Source: Lepidostoma basale (lineage: Eukaryota > Arthropoda > Insecta > Trichoptera > Lepidostomatidae). From it: DNA of 64,000 nucleotides. Below the pieces are notes generated by a model that saw only the letters and a program-made list of their open reading frames with translations, did no database searches and was not told where the DNA came from. Of this stretch, positions 45,335 to 56,653 are shown one piece after another; positions within the stretch are counted from its first letter, which is position 1, and every line of letters starts with the position of its first letter. The stretch spans positions 682,001 to 746,000 of the forward strand of contig JAHDVF020000068.1 of assembly GCA_022606425.2 (NCBI GenBank). The letters are read 5' to 3'. Position numbers and translations under genes: made by a program.

Positions 45335-46310
45335 TTAATTAATATAAATGAAAACGTCTGTCTTCTGGGAGTTTTATTAAATTTTATATGGCATGACATG
45401 TTTCGCCCTTCTAAAGATTTATTTATCACATTTAATAATGCCTTAGAAGTTAATTATTTAATATGGAGTTTGACATCATTGTTCAAGAAACAATAAATAT
45501 ACATAGTTTTATTTAATAAATATAGTGCTAATACGAATAAAACGCCTCTTCTTATAAGTTTTATTGTATTTTAAGAAAATGGCATATTTCGCCTTGGTAA
45601 GACATTATCAAATGTTTGATATTTGATATTGCTTCAGATTTTTTATTTTTAAAAAGGCTAATACCAAGGATTTAAATCAATGATAATAGAATTTAGTTTA
45701 ACAATCTTCAATGTGAGCAGAAAATAGCTCATTATTATTAAGAACAAATCTGGTCGTGTCTAGGCTTGACCCCAAGTCCCCTGGATCAGGAGCCAAGCGT
45801 TCTATCCCCTAGACCACCACCCGAATGGCACTTTACATAATGCAAGGCGATACATGCCATTATTTCGTATTAATTAACTATGGGATTGACATGTTTCGCC
45901 TTTCTAAGGCATTATCAAATATCATTTGGCAACGCCTTAAGAAAGGCGAAATAAAAAAGTTCTGTTTTCTAGAAGTTTTATTATATTTTTAGAAATAACA
46001 TGCTTCGCCTTTCTACGGCATTATCGAATGTCATTTAATAATGCCTTAGAAAGACGAAACTGTAATTTTTATAAAATAATATAAAACTTCTAGAAAACAG
46101 ACGTTTTCATTTATATTATAATTAACGAATGAAAACGTCTGTTTTCTAGAAGTTTTATTAAAGTTTATGGGAATGACATATTTCGCCTTTCTAAGACAGT
46201 ATAAAATGTTCTTAGAAAGGCGAAATTGTAGTTTCCATAAAATCTAATAAAACTTAAATAACAGCAGACGTTTTCATGCGAATTGATTATTTAATATGGA
46301 GTTTAACATC
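45335..46310. repeat. cluster of palindromic MITE-B copies
   Basis: At least four hairpin units in a row. The two best are about 45956-46113 and 46128-46275. Each has arms with 'ctgttttctagaagttttat' and 'ttcgcctttctaaggcatta' and their inverses. A tRNA-like SINE head in reverse orientation (near 45750-45840) splits the row. Confidence 0.7.
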
Positions 46311-46322
46311 ATTATTGAAGAT

Positions 46323-46545
46323 CTTCTTCTTCTTCCTCGTTGTAGACCTATGTGGTCTGTTCTCCAGAGTGTTGCTCCACCTGTGATGTAGATTCCCAGC
46401 TGTCCTTCCACCTTTTAGGAGGTCTTCCACGAGGACGAGTCCCATGAGGCTGATTATGCAATGCAATATAGGGGAGTCTGGTGGTGTCCATTCTTTGAAC
46501 ATGAACGTACCAGTCCCTTTTTTGCTGTCTGCTCCATCTTATAAT
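46323..46545 (-). mobile_element. RTE-c LINE 3' stub with exact target duplication
   Basis: The 12-bp duplication attattgaagat (46311-46322 and 46546-46557) flanks a minus-strand LINE end (G-R-P-P-K-R-W-K region, (GAA)n tail at the left). It was inserted into a MITE-B terminus just past the 3' end of kinase B. Confidence 0.88.
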
Positions 46546-46578
46546 ATTATTGAAGATATAGTAAATAATTATAGTGTT

Positions 46579-46584
46579 TTTATT
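46579..46584 (-). terminator. poly(A) signal of kinase B
   Basis: AATAAA on the minus strand only about 10 nt past the stop codon, implying a very short 3' UTR. Kinase D shows the same arrangement. Confidence 0.6.
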
Positions 46585-46593
46585 TGATAATTT

Positions 46594-48917
46594 TTATAAA
46601 AGTTCGTTGTCAACGAAGAAATTCAATATCTCATTGATACGTTTGGTAACAAGATTACTGAGAGCGACTGTAGGTTCTGATTCATTTACGTAATGTTCTA
46701 TAGGCTTTGCTCCTTCGGAATCACTCAAAGAAATCGGCAGCCCAAAGGCAGCCATTGCCATCCCATAAGGAACAATCCTCTTCACGTCTTCTTTGAATAC
46801 CATCATGGGGTAGCACTCTTCTACGTCGCAGTCCATCATGGCAAGACGCTGCCCAAGTGTCTGGTGATAGATGTTCAGTAGACTGTGGAAATGGGAGTCT
46901 AGAAGAAGTTTATCCATAGAAAAACACATCACTGTGATGATGTCTGTGACAGGTGAGGAGTACCTGACTAACTGCCAATCAATTAACACCATGTTCTGCA
47001 CTTTGCCATCCTAAAATAAATAAATAATTATTTTTTAAAATTTGGTAATCATCTAATTGAAAACGATCATTCATTTAACATAGATAGGTGTCAAGCAGGG
47101 TTGCGTAATGTATCCGAGGTTATTTAATCTACATATGGACAAGTGTATGAAAGAGCTGAAAGGGTTGTATGTAGGTGCCAAAATGAGCGGAGTGTCAGTA
47201 AGCTGTCTCTTGTATGCGGATGACGCTGTCCTACTTGCAGACAACGAGCATGAACTACAAGTCCTGGTGAATAGTATGTATGAGGTATGCATGCGAAATG
47301 ATCTGATGATGAATCTTAATAAGTCCAAGGTAATGATTTTTGAAAAATAAGAAATCATGACAGTCTGCAACATTAGCGTGGATGGTGAAGATTAGGAGCA
47401 AGTAGATAAGTTCGTGTATTTAGGTAGTATGTTTACAAGAGATGGGCGAGTGGAGAGGGATATTGAAAAAAGGGTTGGGGCAGGCAACAAAGCGAATGGT
47501 GCATTTAAAGTTGTCATCGCAAACAACAGCCTATCCAAAAAAGCTAAGATGGCAGTGCATAATGGTGCTCATGTGCCAACCCTTATGTATGAAAGCGAAG
47601 CATGGAACTGGCAAAAGAAGGATGAAAGTCGAATAAATGCAGTAGAAATTATATCTCTTAGACAAATGTGTGGATACTCTGTGTATGATAGAGTGTCGAT
47701 TAAAAATATTAGAAGTGAATGCGGTGCAAATGATGGTGTTATGAACAAAATAATGAAAGGATCATTAAGATGGTTTGGACATATGGAAAGAATGAATGAA
47801 GAAAGAATGGTAAAAAAATTATATGTTAACGATGTAAATGGAACCAGATATCGAGGAAGACCGAGGAAAACGTGGCGCGATCAAATAAATCATATATTGA
47901 ATGTCGGCCACGTGAGGAGTCAGAGAAATCGACGCGCGTGCATGACACGATGTATGAATGTTGAGGAAGGGAAATATGTCAGGAAAGAAAAGCGTGACAG
48001 TCCATTTTCCAGTAAGTTAGTTAGTTAGTTATTTTTTCATTATGGAATTCTATAGTGTTAACACATTAAGTTTATCTCAAATTAATACTGTCTTTAATAA
48101 ATATTACCTTGTACTTGAAGAGCATATTGTTATTCCAACTATCTCCGTGGCAGATGACATTGTAGGGCTCCCATAGTGAGGAATCTAGCCCTTTACGCAG
48201 AATTTGAGCCCCGTTTTTCACAATTTCCTCTAATTTTTTCTTTTTTTCCGGACACTCGACACACTGCAATGAACTACTACTGATGACATCAAAAATTGGC
48301 ATTAAAAATTTTTCATACACAAAACATTTAGTAATACTTTTCGTCAGCCTTGAAAAGAGTTCAGGTTCCTCCTTTTTCATCACAAATGATAAAGAGTGTA
48401 ACTTTGCCAAGTGCTTCATGATCAAAGACGCGTGATCTAAATCAAACGCTGTTTTTTTATCTCGCAACGACAATCCTTCTTTTGTGAGGTCATTTAGGAT
48501 AAGCAGCTCTTCAAACTCCTTCGAACAAGCTTTGTATATTTTTCCATGGTGAGTTCTGCAGTCTTCTGGAAGCTGGTGTTTTTGTTCTAGCATATCAAAA
48601 GCGGGGAAAATATCAGTGTATGTGAATATTTCTGATTCGTATACGTCATACAAGGGGATAGCTTCTCTTGCAGCGGGTGCAGCTATGGCTTTCTTAACAA
48701 ACAGATCCACCGATCTTTCATCTCCGTTTTCTGATGATTTCAATGTCACGAAAGATATGTCACCGCAATAATTATCTCCAGTAAACGGAACATTCTTATT
48801 CAATATTTCGAAATCGTTCATGTTTAGATCGCATGCGATTTCTTCCAATGCAATCTTAACATCCGCACTAATTGTTGCAGAACCCGCACTTTTTTTTCTT
48901 TGTGTTTCCGTAGACAT
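46594..48917 (-). CDS. ecdysteroid-kinase-like protein B (EcKinase/CHK family)
   Basis: Second kinase paralogue. Exon 1 is 48917-48108 (270 codons), exon 2 is 47010-46594 (138 residues and stop), total 408 residues. Landmarks: FTGDNYCGDISFV, VDLFVKKA, LLILNDLTKEGL, LAKLHSLSFV, VICHGDSWNNNMLFKYK with H257 and D259, and MVLIDWQLVRYSSPVTD with Asp 281. The residue after HGD is Ser instead of the Cys of the other four copies. The phase-0 intron 48107-47011 (aag|gtaata, ttttag|gat) contains a plus-strand RTE-a LINE, antisense to the gene. No frameshift or stop. Likely cytosolic; specific substrate not inferable. Confidence 0.92.
47085..48031 (+). mobile_element. RTE-a LINE fragment, longest copy, in the intron of kinase B
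   Basis: Begins in the reverse-transcriptase fingers/palm (GVKQGCVMYPRLFNLHMDKC), continues through VSVSCLLYADDAVLLADNEH, and after one stop and frameshift near 47350-47400 runs open from 47414 to 48028 (MYLGSMFTRDGRVERDIEKR through GRPRKTWRDQIN). The C-terminal 20 residues are replaced before the (TTAG)n tail at 48010-48030. 5'-truncated pseudogene. Confidence 0.88.
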
Positions 48918-48949
48918 TTCAAATAGTATCGTGTGAACGAGCTAACTAC

Positions 48950-48998
48950 AAACTAACTGTTTGTTATTATGTTTGCAATGTCAAACTTATATATACTA
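48950..48998 (-). promoter_or_regulatory. candidate core promoter of kinase B
   Basis: Minus strand: TATATATAAG at 48995-48986 and ACAGTT at 48960-48955, about 33 bp apart, 38 bp before the ATG. Confidence 0.6.
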
Positions 48999-49107
48999 AA
49001 GTTTAGACTAACTATGTACACAAGTCAAGACGTGTTTAAAGATAACGTTCTGTTTATAATTTATAGATGTGTGTAAATATTGTCCAATAAATTATTTTGT
49101 ATTACTA

Positions 49108-50825
49108 CGAGGTCTGTTCAAAAAGTATCCGACAATAATTTTTATTGGCAAAACAAATAACGCTTTGAGGGCAGAGCTTAGATGACCGTTTGTAGGTATA
49201 CCTAGTGCGTATGCTCAGTTTTTTTCACGACCACAGCGCCACTCAGTCGCAGCCACGCCGTTGAAGAGTGAGCAAGTGTACGCTATTGTCGTTGGATTTT
49301 AGTTTTAACGAGAAAAGTTGAACAACTGGATCGAATTTTGTTTAAAGCTTGGGAATTCTCAAGTGGAAACTATACGCAAAATTAAAAAAAAGGTTTGGGG
49401 ACGAAGCAATGGGCACCACACATATAAAGGAGTGGCTAACCGCTTCAAAGATGGCCCTCATCAGTGGAGAGTAAAGCACGATCCGGTTGAAACTCAACAT
49501 CCAAAAATGATGTTGTCATTGATCAAGTAAGGACCCTGGTGATGCAGGATCGTGGAATAACGATCAGAGAACTTGCTTATGAAGTGAGCATTAGTGTTAG
49601 ATCCATTTATTCCATTTTAACAGAAGATTTGGCCCTCAGAAGAGTCTCAGCGAAATTTGTGCCAAAGTTGCTGAAAATTGAGCAGAAGCAACTTCGTGTG
49701 GAGATCGCACAGGACATGCTGGAGACTGTGATCAATGATTCCAATCACTCCCTATGATTTCTGGCTTTTTCCCCAGCTGAAAATGCCTTTGAAAGGGATC
49801 AAATTTCAGACCAGGGAAGACATGACGAACATTGCGACGGACCACCTGCGCGCCATACCAAAAGAGTCTTTCCAGCGTTGTTTCCGGCAGTGGCAGAACC
49901 GTTGGGAGAAGTGTGTATCAGCTCAAGGGGACTACTTCGAATGGGATTAGTGTCTTTACAACATTTTTTTAATGTATACAAATATGGTTGATCAAGGTGT
50001 TTACAGGACTTATGACCTGTCATTGGTTGGGTTAAGCGCACGCTTTATGTAATTACAACATTCTCCATTCCACCTTTCTTTATGACCATGTATGACAAAT
50101 TTTTGGAAGTTGTATATATGTTAAAGTCCTATGCCAGATTTCACATGTCAGTTTCAATGTGCCATCTATGAAGATTTTGATTACATATTTAATATTTTTA
50201 AGATTACTCTATATATAATCTACATACTAACGCCATCTATGGAGATTTATGTTTATTAAGCATTAAGCAGAACATCTTTTTAACTCAATGTGAATGGCTA
50301 CCCCACCATTAGCGCATTGTTAGAAGCCGCCTGGAGATGCCACACTCCTATCTATATACCAAACAATAGACCAGATATGATTACAATATTTTTTGTGAAT
50401 GTATACTTATACTTGTATATGAATACTGGTTTTCTCTCGTCGTGGGTTATCAATTTATGATTTAATTGTATCTCAATAGAGACGAAGATGCAAATTGGAA
50501 ACTGAATATGGTTGATCAAGGTGTTTACAGGACTTATGTGAAAGGCTACCGCCATTAGCACATTGCTAGAAACCGCCTCGAGATGTCACTCCAATCATAG
50601 GCTATAATTTGGACCAGTTTTTATAACATTTTTTTAATGTATACTTAACCCAACCAATGACAGGTCATAAGTCCTGTAAACTCCTCGATCAACCATATTC
50701 TATTTCCAATTTGCATCTTCGTCTCTATTGAGATACAATTAATTCTGGGATTAGTGTCATATAATTGTATCTCAATAAATATTGTTTTAATGAATAAAAG
50801 TCGGATACTTTTTGAACAGTCCTCG
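49108..50825 (+). mobile_element. mariner-family transposon with degraded transposase and nested insertion
   Basis: 26-bp terminal inverted repeats beginning cgaggtctgttcaaaaagta, flanked by TA (49106-49107 and 50826-50827). Transposase remnants run in three frames: 49318-49530, 49539-49757 (QDRGITIRELAYEVSISVRS, KFVPKLLKIEQKQLR), 49735-49950 (PYDFWLFPQLKMPLKGIKFQ, ending QGDYFEWD). The central catalytic part is deleted. A 791-bp REP-A composite is inserted after the stop. Confidence 0.88.
49955..50745. repeat. composite REP-A insertion with 13-bp target duplication
   Basis: Exact duplication tgggattagtgtc at 49942-49954 and 50746-50758. Between them lie REP-A segments in reverse (about 49975-50345), reverse again (about 50455-50610) and forward (about 50640-50745). 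No coding sequence. Confidence 0.8.
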
Positions 50826-51099
50826 TATATTATGTTAAGGATGGAGTAAAGAGAATAAGATACAAACTTGGGCTGGAAAATATTTGCAATGAACCCAACA
50901 TTGTAAAGTTTATTTATTTACTAGCAGACCCGGCGAACTTCGTACCGCCTCAAAATCAATACATGTTGTGTTAACTTATTAGTTGAATTAAATTCAGTTA
51001 TTTATTAAGTTAAAATGAATACTCAAAATGAACTAAGTTCAATAAATTTGCAAAAAATCAAAATGAAAAGTATTTTAATTACATTGATATGAATGTAAT

Positions 51100-51427
51100 T
51101 CACGGCATAATGACGAGTTGTACTATATTTACAAAGCTTCCAGTCTCTCCACACAGGTCAGACTGAATAGACTAAGATGGGCCGGTCACGTGCAGAGGAT
51201 GTCGTCATCGCGAACCCCAAAAAGATTGCTGGAGTGGCACCCAGGTGTTAGAAGACCAATTGGACGACCAAGGCTGCGATGGGAGGATGAAGTTGGGAGA
51301 GATGGGGCGAAATTGTTACGAGTGTCAGATTGGTGGGTCGAAGCGGAGGACAGAAGGAGTTGGAGGCGAAGAATACTGGAGGCTAAGGCTCGATATGGGC
51401 TGTAGGGCCATCGAAAAAGAAGAATAT
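51100..51427 (+). mobile_element. RTE-e LINE 3' fragment
   Basis: Frame 51118-51405: LNRLRWAGHVQRMSSSRTPK, GVRRPIGRPRLRWEDEVGRD, ending ILEAKARYGL, then 'gggccatcgaaaaagaagaa'. Shorter than the copy at 33690. Confidence 0.8.
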
Positions 51428-52590
51428 AATTCACACGGCAGCAAGGGATTGGCTTTATTGAAGTGAATCGGAATTATTCGCGTAGCACCGGAATTTGTGC
51501 TGTTTCTTGCCCTCTGAGGGTGCGCTGTTTTCCAGCTGGGAGAGGGAGGTTGCCCCTCTGTGACGGGTCTCGTTCCTCTCCCTGTTGGCCATAATAATAA
51601 TTTGTGTAGTGGTTTTATTTATTTATTTAATATTATGAAATGCTTCCTAAACCTCGTCCTTTGTCCTACATGCCAAAAACTCTACTCTACGTTATTATTT
51701 TTTTTTTTCCCCATCCCGCATTTGTCTCCTCTGCCTCTCCTGTCCTTCCTGCTGTATATTCCTCTGGTGTATATTTTATCTTTTATATAATGTTCCTAAA
51801 ATGTTCATGTATTATATATTATGCTTATTTATTTATTCAATAGAAGTGAAATTGAGTAGATTAAATGTGGTCTGGCACCCCCTTGTTGTTGCCGTATTTA
51901 AATGTAAGTCCCGGATGGACCGGGAATAGGCCCAGGGAGTGTACGAGCGAGGCTGATAAAAGGGCGCCGCTACGCCCTATAACAGCCTCGGGTATGTGGC
52001 GGGAACTTCTATGTTCCTTTAAAATAAAATAAAAAGATTCGCGTAGCATTGTTGCACTTCTTTCTGTTAAACTATTATATTTGCTGGATGGGATGCACTC
52101 GGGTCGATTTTTTAATGGTTATTCTGCTATTCGGGACGGAGACAAATCCAACAAATCAAAGATAAGTGTAACGAACACAACATTGTTTTATATATATGGG
52201 ATAGATTAGCAAATATCAAAAAAGCCGCTCCATATAAAATGTATGAGAAAATGAACTTTCTTCATTATTAATTTTTCGTGATTTTTTCCGATATTTTAAC
52301 CGTTATTCTGCTATTCGGGACGAAGACAAATTTAACAAATCAAAATCGCCGATGAAGATGTGACGAAATTCAAGCCGAATAATCAAAGCATTAGACTCTT
52401 CCCTGTCATTAAAGCATAGATTTTTTGTGTGTTTATTTTATGTAAAAATGTTGGATTTGCATTTGGTTTCGTTTTAATAAACTAAAAAAAGTGTTTTAAT
52501 TCATAAATGAATTCGTCATTGTGGAATTCCACAGTGTTTAACGCATTTAGTTTACCATAATAATAATAATCTACATATAATTTATTGTTT
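51428..52590. other. gene-free stretch with dispersed-repeat scraps
   Basis: A repeated scrap (actagcagacccggcgaact near 50931) is just upstream. T-rich sequence lies at 51690-51840. A direct repeat 'ggttattctgctattcggga' occurs twice (near 52117 and 52300). No gene recognised; the short frame at 51861-52049 is not supported. Confidence 0.45.
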
Positions 52591-52689
52591 CTTGAACAAT
52601 GATGTAAAACTCCATTTTAAATAGTTAATACGAATGAAAACGTCTGTTTTCTAGAAATTTCATTACATTTTTTATGAAGTTTTATCATT

Positions 52690-53230
52690 TGAATAAATAT
52701 AATTATACTTTGAATTACAACACTTTTTATTTAAACTAAACTCAGACATGTTTTGGTTACAAGTAACCTTTATCACTGTATACAATTTTAACAGTCAAAT
52801 AAAACAGAGCGGTCACTTATATACTAATGGAAATCGAATTATTTATAAAAGTGGAAGGGATATAATTAAGATTGAGGAGAGGGGAGACGTAACGGGAACA
52901 TATCGAGCATGGGAATTGAATTTAAATTTAATTGGTTATTATTATATTTTCATTATTTTTTATGGCTTTTTTAATTTCTTAAATTAATATTGTTTAAAGT
53001 TAGGTTTTTATTATTAATATGCAAAATTTCAATACCGTCTTCCTTATTAAATGTATAATTATTTTCAATTAAATGGTTAGCGAACTCCAAAAAATTATTA
53101 TTAGAAAGGCATCTAAGATGTTCTTTAATTCTTATGTTAAAATTACGCGTTGTTTTTCCTATGTACATAGAATGACGTGCAATCGTTACATTATAATTTG
53201 TAGACATCCGACTGAATCATTTTTTTTTAT
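52690..53230 (-). pseudogene. Penelope-like element remnant with GIY-YIG endonuclease domain
   Basis: The minus-strand frame at 52971-53207 reads SMYIGKTTRNFNIRIKEHLR, then FLEFANHLIENNYTF, the YIG half and Arg-rich helix of a GIY-YIG nuclease as found at the C terminus of Penelope-like retroelements. The N-terminal part and reverse transcriptase are absent. The adjoining 52710-52810 holds the element's terminal sequence (in reverse: 'ataaaggttacttgtaacc', then 'aaaacatgtctgag'), shared with 62340-62830. Confidence 0.7.
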
Positions 53231-53332
53231 TAGAGATTATTATTAAGTTTACAAAGTATAATTATATTTATTCAAATGCACATTAAGCACAAAGTGAAGG
53301 CGAATATAAAATAATAGTTTTATTATGTTTAA

Positions 53333-53875
53333 CAACAACAACAAACCATCACGCCGTTTCCCCGCAGAGGTAGGCACAGAGAATGGACCGCCACACTACT
53401 CAATCCAGACATATCTCTCTAGCTTCCACCACATTCATACAGCAAGTCATACACGCACGTCGATTCTTCCGGCTTCTGACATGACCAACCTTTAAAATTT
53501 TATTAATTTAGTCATGCCATGTTTTTTTCGGTCTACCTCCACTCCGTACTCCATTTACATCGTAAACGTAAACTTTTTTTAACCATTATTTCTTCACCCA
53601 TGCGCTCCATATGTCCGAACCAATGCAGCGATCCTTTCATAATGTTGTTCATAATGCCTTCTTTCGCTCTACATTCCTTTCTAATATCAGCATTTGAGAT
53701 TCTGTCGTACATCGTTCTACCACACATACGTCTTAGGGACCTCATCTCTACCGCATTTATTCTGCTCTCATCTTTCTTCTGCCAGTTCCATGTTTCGCTT
53801 CCATACATTAGGGTTGGGACCAGAACTCTTTTGTGAACGGCCATTTTCGCTTTTATTGATAAATTCTTATACAGA
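53333..53875 (-). mobile_element. RTE-b LINE 3' fragment, minus strand
   Basis: (AAC)n at 53333-53345. The minus-strand frame at 53533-53922 is open (NLSIKAKMAVHKRVLVPTLM, SETWNWQKKDESRINAVEMR, RSLRRMCGRTMYDRISN); its 3' part is frameshifted. Confidence 0.8.
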
Positions 53876-53879
53876 TAAA

Positions 53880-53970
53880 ACATTTGATAATGCCTCAGGA
53901 AGGCGAAACATTTCACTCCCATAAACTATAATAAAACTTCTAGAAAACAGATGTTTTTATTCGAATTAAT
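53880..53970. repeat. MITE-B arm
   Basis: 'cataaactataataaaactt' with 'ctagaaaacagatgttttta'. The AATAAA at 53956-53961 (minus) inside it may serve as the poly(A) signal of kinase C, about 41 nt past the stop. Confidence 0.6.
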
Positions 53971-54001
53971 TAAATTATTTTCATCGTATAAAAACCATAA
54001 A

Positions 54002-55914
54002 TTATATAAATCCAGAATTTATAAAGTAATCTAAAAGCTCGTTGATCCGTTTTGTAGCTAGATTGCTCATAGCCATTGCGGCTTTAGTACTATTTTGTAA
54101 ATCTTCAAGTGATTTCGCATCTTTAGGGTCGCCCAGAGATAAAGGGAGCCCAAAAGAGGCCACAGTGAGACCGTAGGGCAGAAGACGCTTCACATCATTT
54201 CTGAACACTTCCACGGGATAAGACTTGTCCACGTCACAGTCCATCCTGATCAGCTGCTGCCCCAGTGTCTCGTGGTAGATATCTTGTAGGCTGTAGAGAT
54301 GTGGCTCCATCAGATCTCTGTCCATGGATAGACACATGACAGCCATAAGATCAGTCACAGGACACGCGTATCTCACTACTTGCCAGTCGATCAAAACCAT
54401 GCTGTGCACCTTGTTATTCTACAATAGGAAAGGTGATATTCATTTATTAATTTGTAGAAAATTAAAATACATACTTTTTAAAATAAACAATTATGTATAG
54501 AAGCGAAGCATGGAACTGCCCAAAGAATGATGAAAGTAGAATAAATGCAGTAGAAATAAGATCTCTTAGACGAATGTGTGGATACTCTGTGTATGATAAG
54601 AGTGTCGAATGAAAATATATGAAGTGAATACGGTCACAGAAGACACTGAGAGATCGCGTGAGGAACACCAGAATACGAGAGATATGTGAGGGTGAGGATA
54701 TTATAAGATGGAGCAGACAGCGAAAAAGGGACTGGTACGGTCGTGTTCAAAGAATGGACACCACCAGACTCCCCTATATTGCATTGCATAATCAGCCTAA
54801 TGGGACTCGTCCTCGTGGAAGACCTCCTGAAAGATGGAAGGACAGCTGGGAATCTTCCTCACAGGAGGAGCACTCAGGAGAATAGACCACATAGGTCTAC
54901 AATAAGGAAGAAGAGACGAAGAAGAGTTTTACATTATTGTCTAAGAAACAATAAATAGAACTGATATTATTTAGAGGAATATTGCAATTACGTGTTTGAT
55001 TTTCTAGATCTTTCTCTATTTCTGGTTCCATTTACATCGTTAACATATACTTTTTTACCATTCTTTCTTCATTCTGAGCATAACGTACATAAAAATTATA
55101 TTTTTTTCACCTTATATTTAAACATAATGTTGTTATTCCAACAGTCTCCGTGGCAAACTACATTATATGGCTCAGTCAACGAAGAATCTACTCCTGAGCG
55201 AAGAGTTCCAAAACCAGTACTCAATAGAGCTTTCAGTTTTGACTGGTTTTCAGGACTTTCAACACACTGAATTGTATTTTTGAAAATGCTTTCAAATACC
55301 GGCATTACAGTACTCATGTCAGAAGAGGCTTTAGAAATTTTATTTATAATTCTTAATAATAATTCAGGATATTTTTCTTTCAAAACAAAAGAAAATGAAT
55401 GAAATTTTGCTAAGTTTCGCATAATCAAAGCCGCGTGATCGAAATCAAATGATTTCCTTTTATCATGCATCTTAAATCCATCGCTAGAAAGATCTTTAAG
55501 TATTATAAATTCTTCTCTTTCTTTACTACTTCCTTTATAGTACTTCCCAAACGTGATTCGGTCTTCTTCAGGAATATCGTGGTCCGCTTCCAATTTTAAA
55601 AAAGATGGAAAAATATACGTATACGCAAGTATCTCATATTCGTAAATCTTTTGAAAGGGTATTGCTCCCCTGCGAGCTGAATTTTCAGGGGCTTTCTTTA
55701 CAAACAAATGCACAGATTCATCTTTACCTAATTGCATAGATTTCAGTTGTACAAAAGATATGTCTCCACAATAATTATCACCCGTAAATGTCACGTCCTT
55801 ATTCGATAATTCGAATGCTTTCAAATTCAAATCACGCGCTATTTCAACGACTGCATTTTTTACGTGAAGACTCAAAGGCGTTGCACTATCGTTGTTTTGT
55901 TTTTCTCCGTCCAT
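54002..55914 (-). CDS. ecdysteroid-kinase-like protein C (EcKinase/CHK family)
   Basis: Third kinase paralogue. Exon 1 is 55914-55111 (268 codons), exon 2 is 54418-54002 (138 residues and stop), total 406. The ATG at 55914 (caaaaATGg) fits the start of the paralogues; the frame is open further upstream but only from a TTG. Landmarks: FTGDNYCGDISFVQLKS, VHLFVKKA, FIILKDLSSDGF, NLAKFHSFSFVLKEKYPE, VVCHGDCWNNNIMFKYK with H255 and D257, and MVLIDWQVVRYACPVTDL with Asp 279. Exon 2 opens with Asn-Asn-Lys-Val where others have Asp-Gly-Lys-Val. The phase-0 intron 55110-54419 (aag|gtgaaa, attgtag|aat) contains LINE fragments. Intact and probably functional; substrate unknown. Confidence 0.92.
54490..54925 (+). 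mobile_element. RTE-a scrap fused to an RTE-c 3' fragment
   Basis: 54490-54630 encodes a worn MYRSEAWNCPKNDESR and R-R-M-C-G-Y. It joins without a gap to RTE-c at about 54633 (RIREICEGEDIIRWSRQRKR, PRGRPPERWKDSWESSS, GAA-rich tail). In the intron of kinase C, antisense. Confidence 0.7.
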
Positions 55915-55959
55915 TTTTGTTTTATTTTTTAAAACACAGGCAATCTCCTGCAATCAACT

Positions 55960-56005
55960 AAATAACTGTTTAACTGTTTTAAAAAAATTGACGCCATTTT
56001 ATATT
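55960..56005 (-). promoter_or_regulatory. candidate core promoter of kinase C
   Basis: Minus strand: TATAAAA at 56003-55997; two ACAGTT elements at 55977-55972 and 55969-55964 (26 and 34 bp downstream), about 50 bp before the ATG. Confidence 0.6.
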
Positions 56006-56254
56006 CATGCATTGTCCACACAGCCAAAGATAACATTAACTGATAAACATCTATATTGTGTGAAGATAAATAATCTTATTTAAACTTGAAATTGCTTCGT
56101 CATTCAAAATTATCTAAGTGTTTAACCATATATAATGTACATAAAATTTTCCGCTATTTTCTCATTATAAAGATTCGCCTAGTCAAACGAGATAACTTGT
56201 TTTTTTCCAAATAAGAAGTTTGCCTATAGTATTACTCAGTACTACTATAGTTAT

Positions 56255-56388
56255 ATAGGCTAGAAGCTAATCTATCGCCATTTCATTGTCATGAGAATTC
56301 TACACCAGACCAAAGACTGTGTAAAAATCACACTATCATCGCTGGAATTCGTACCCGGGACCTTCGATCATTTTATTTATTTAATAGT
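56255..56388 (-). mobile_element. tRNA-derived SINE, reverse orientation, 5' part
   Basis: Reverse of the 5108 family: 'ctaatctatcgccatttcat', 'accagaccaaagactgtgta', and box B region 'gaattcgtacccgggacctt'. Confidence 0.7.
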
Positions 56389-56653
56389 GTTTATTTATTA
56401 ATACATAATACACAACTGAGACATAACAAACGAAAAACATTTACGACTCATTTGGACACAAATCGGGGTCTTTTTCTTCTTCCTAGCCTTCCCTCCACTG
56501 CTGGATATAGGCCTATTCCGTATGTCTCCATTTTTTCACGCGAATTTTATTATAATCGTCATCTTAAGCGAAATAATTCTGGAGTGGAAAACTGTGATGG
56601 GTCATGTCTGCAATGGTTATGACGGAATGGGTTATTTCCAAGATGGATGGACC

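Noticed and set aside
45750..45840. tRNA-like sequence on the minus strand
   Set aside because: It has box-like segments but poor stems and sits in a MITE cluster. Best read as a SINE head, not a functional tRNA.
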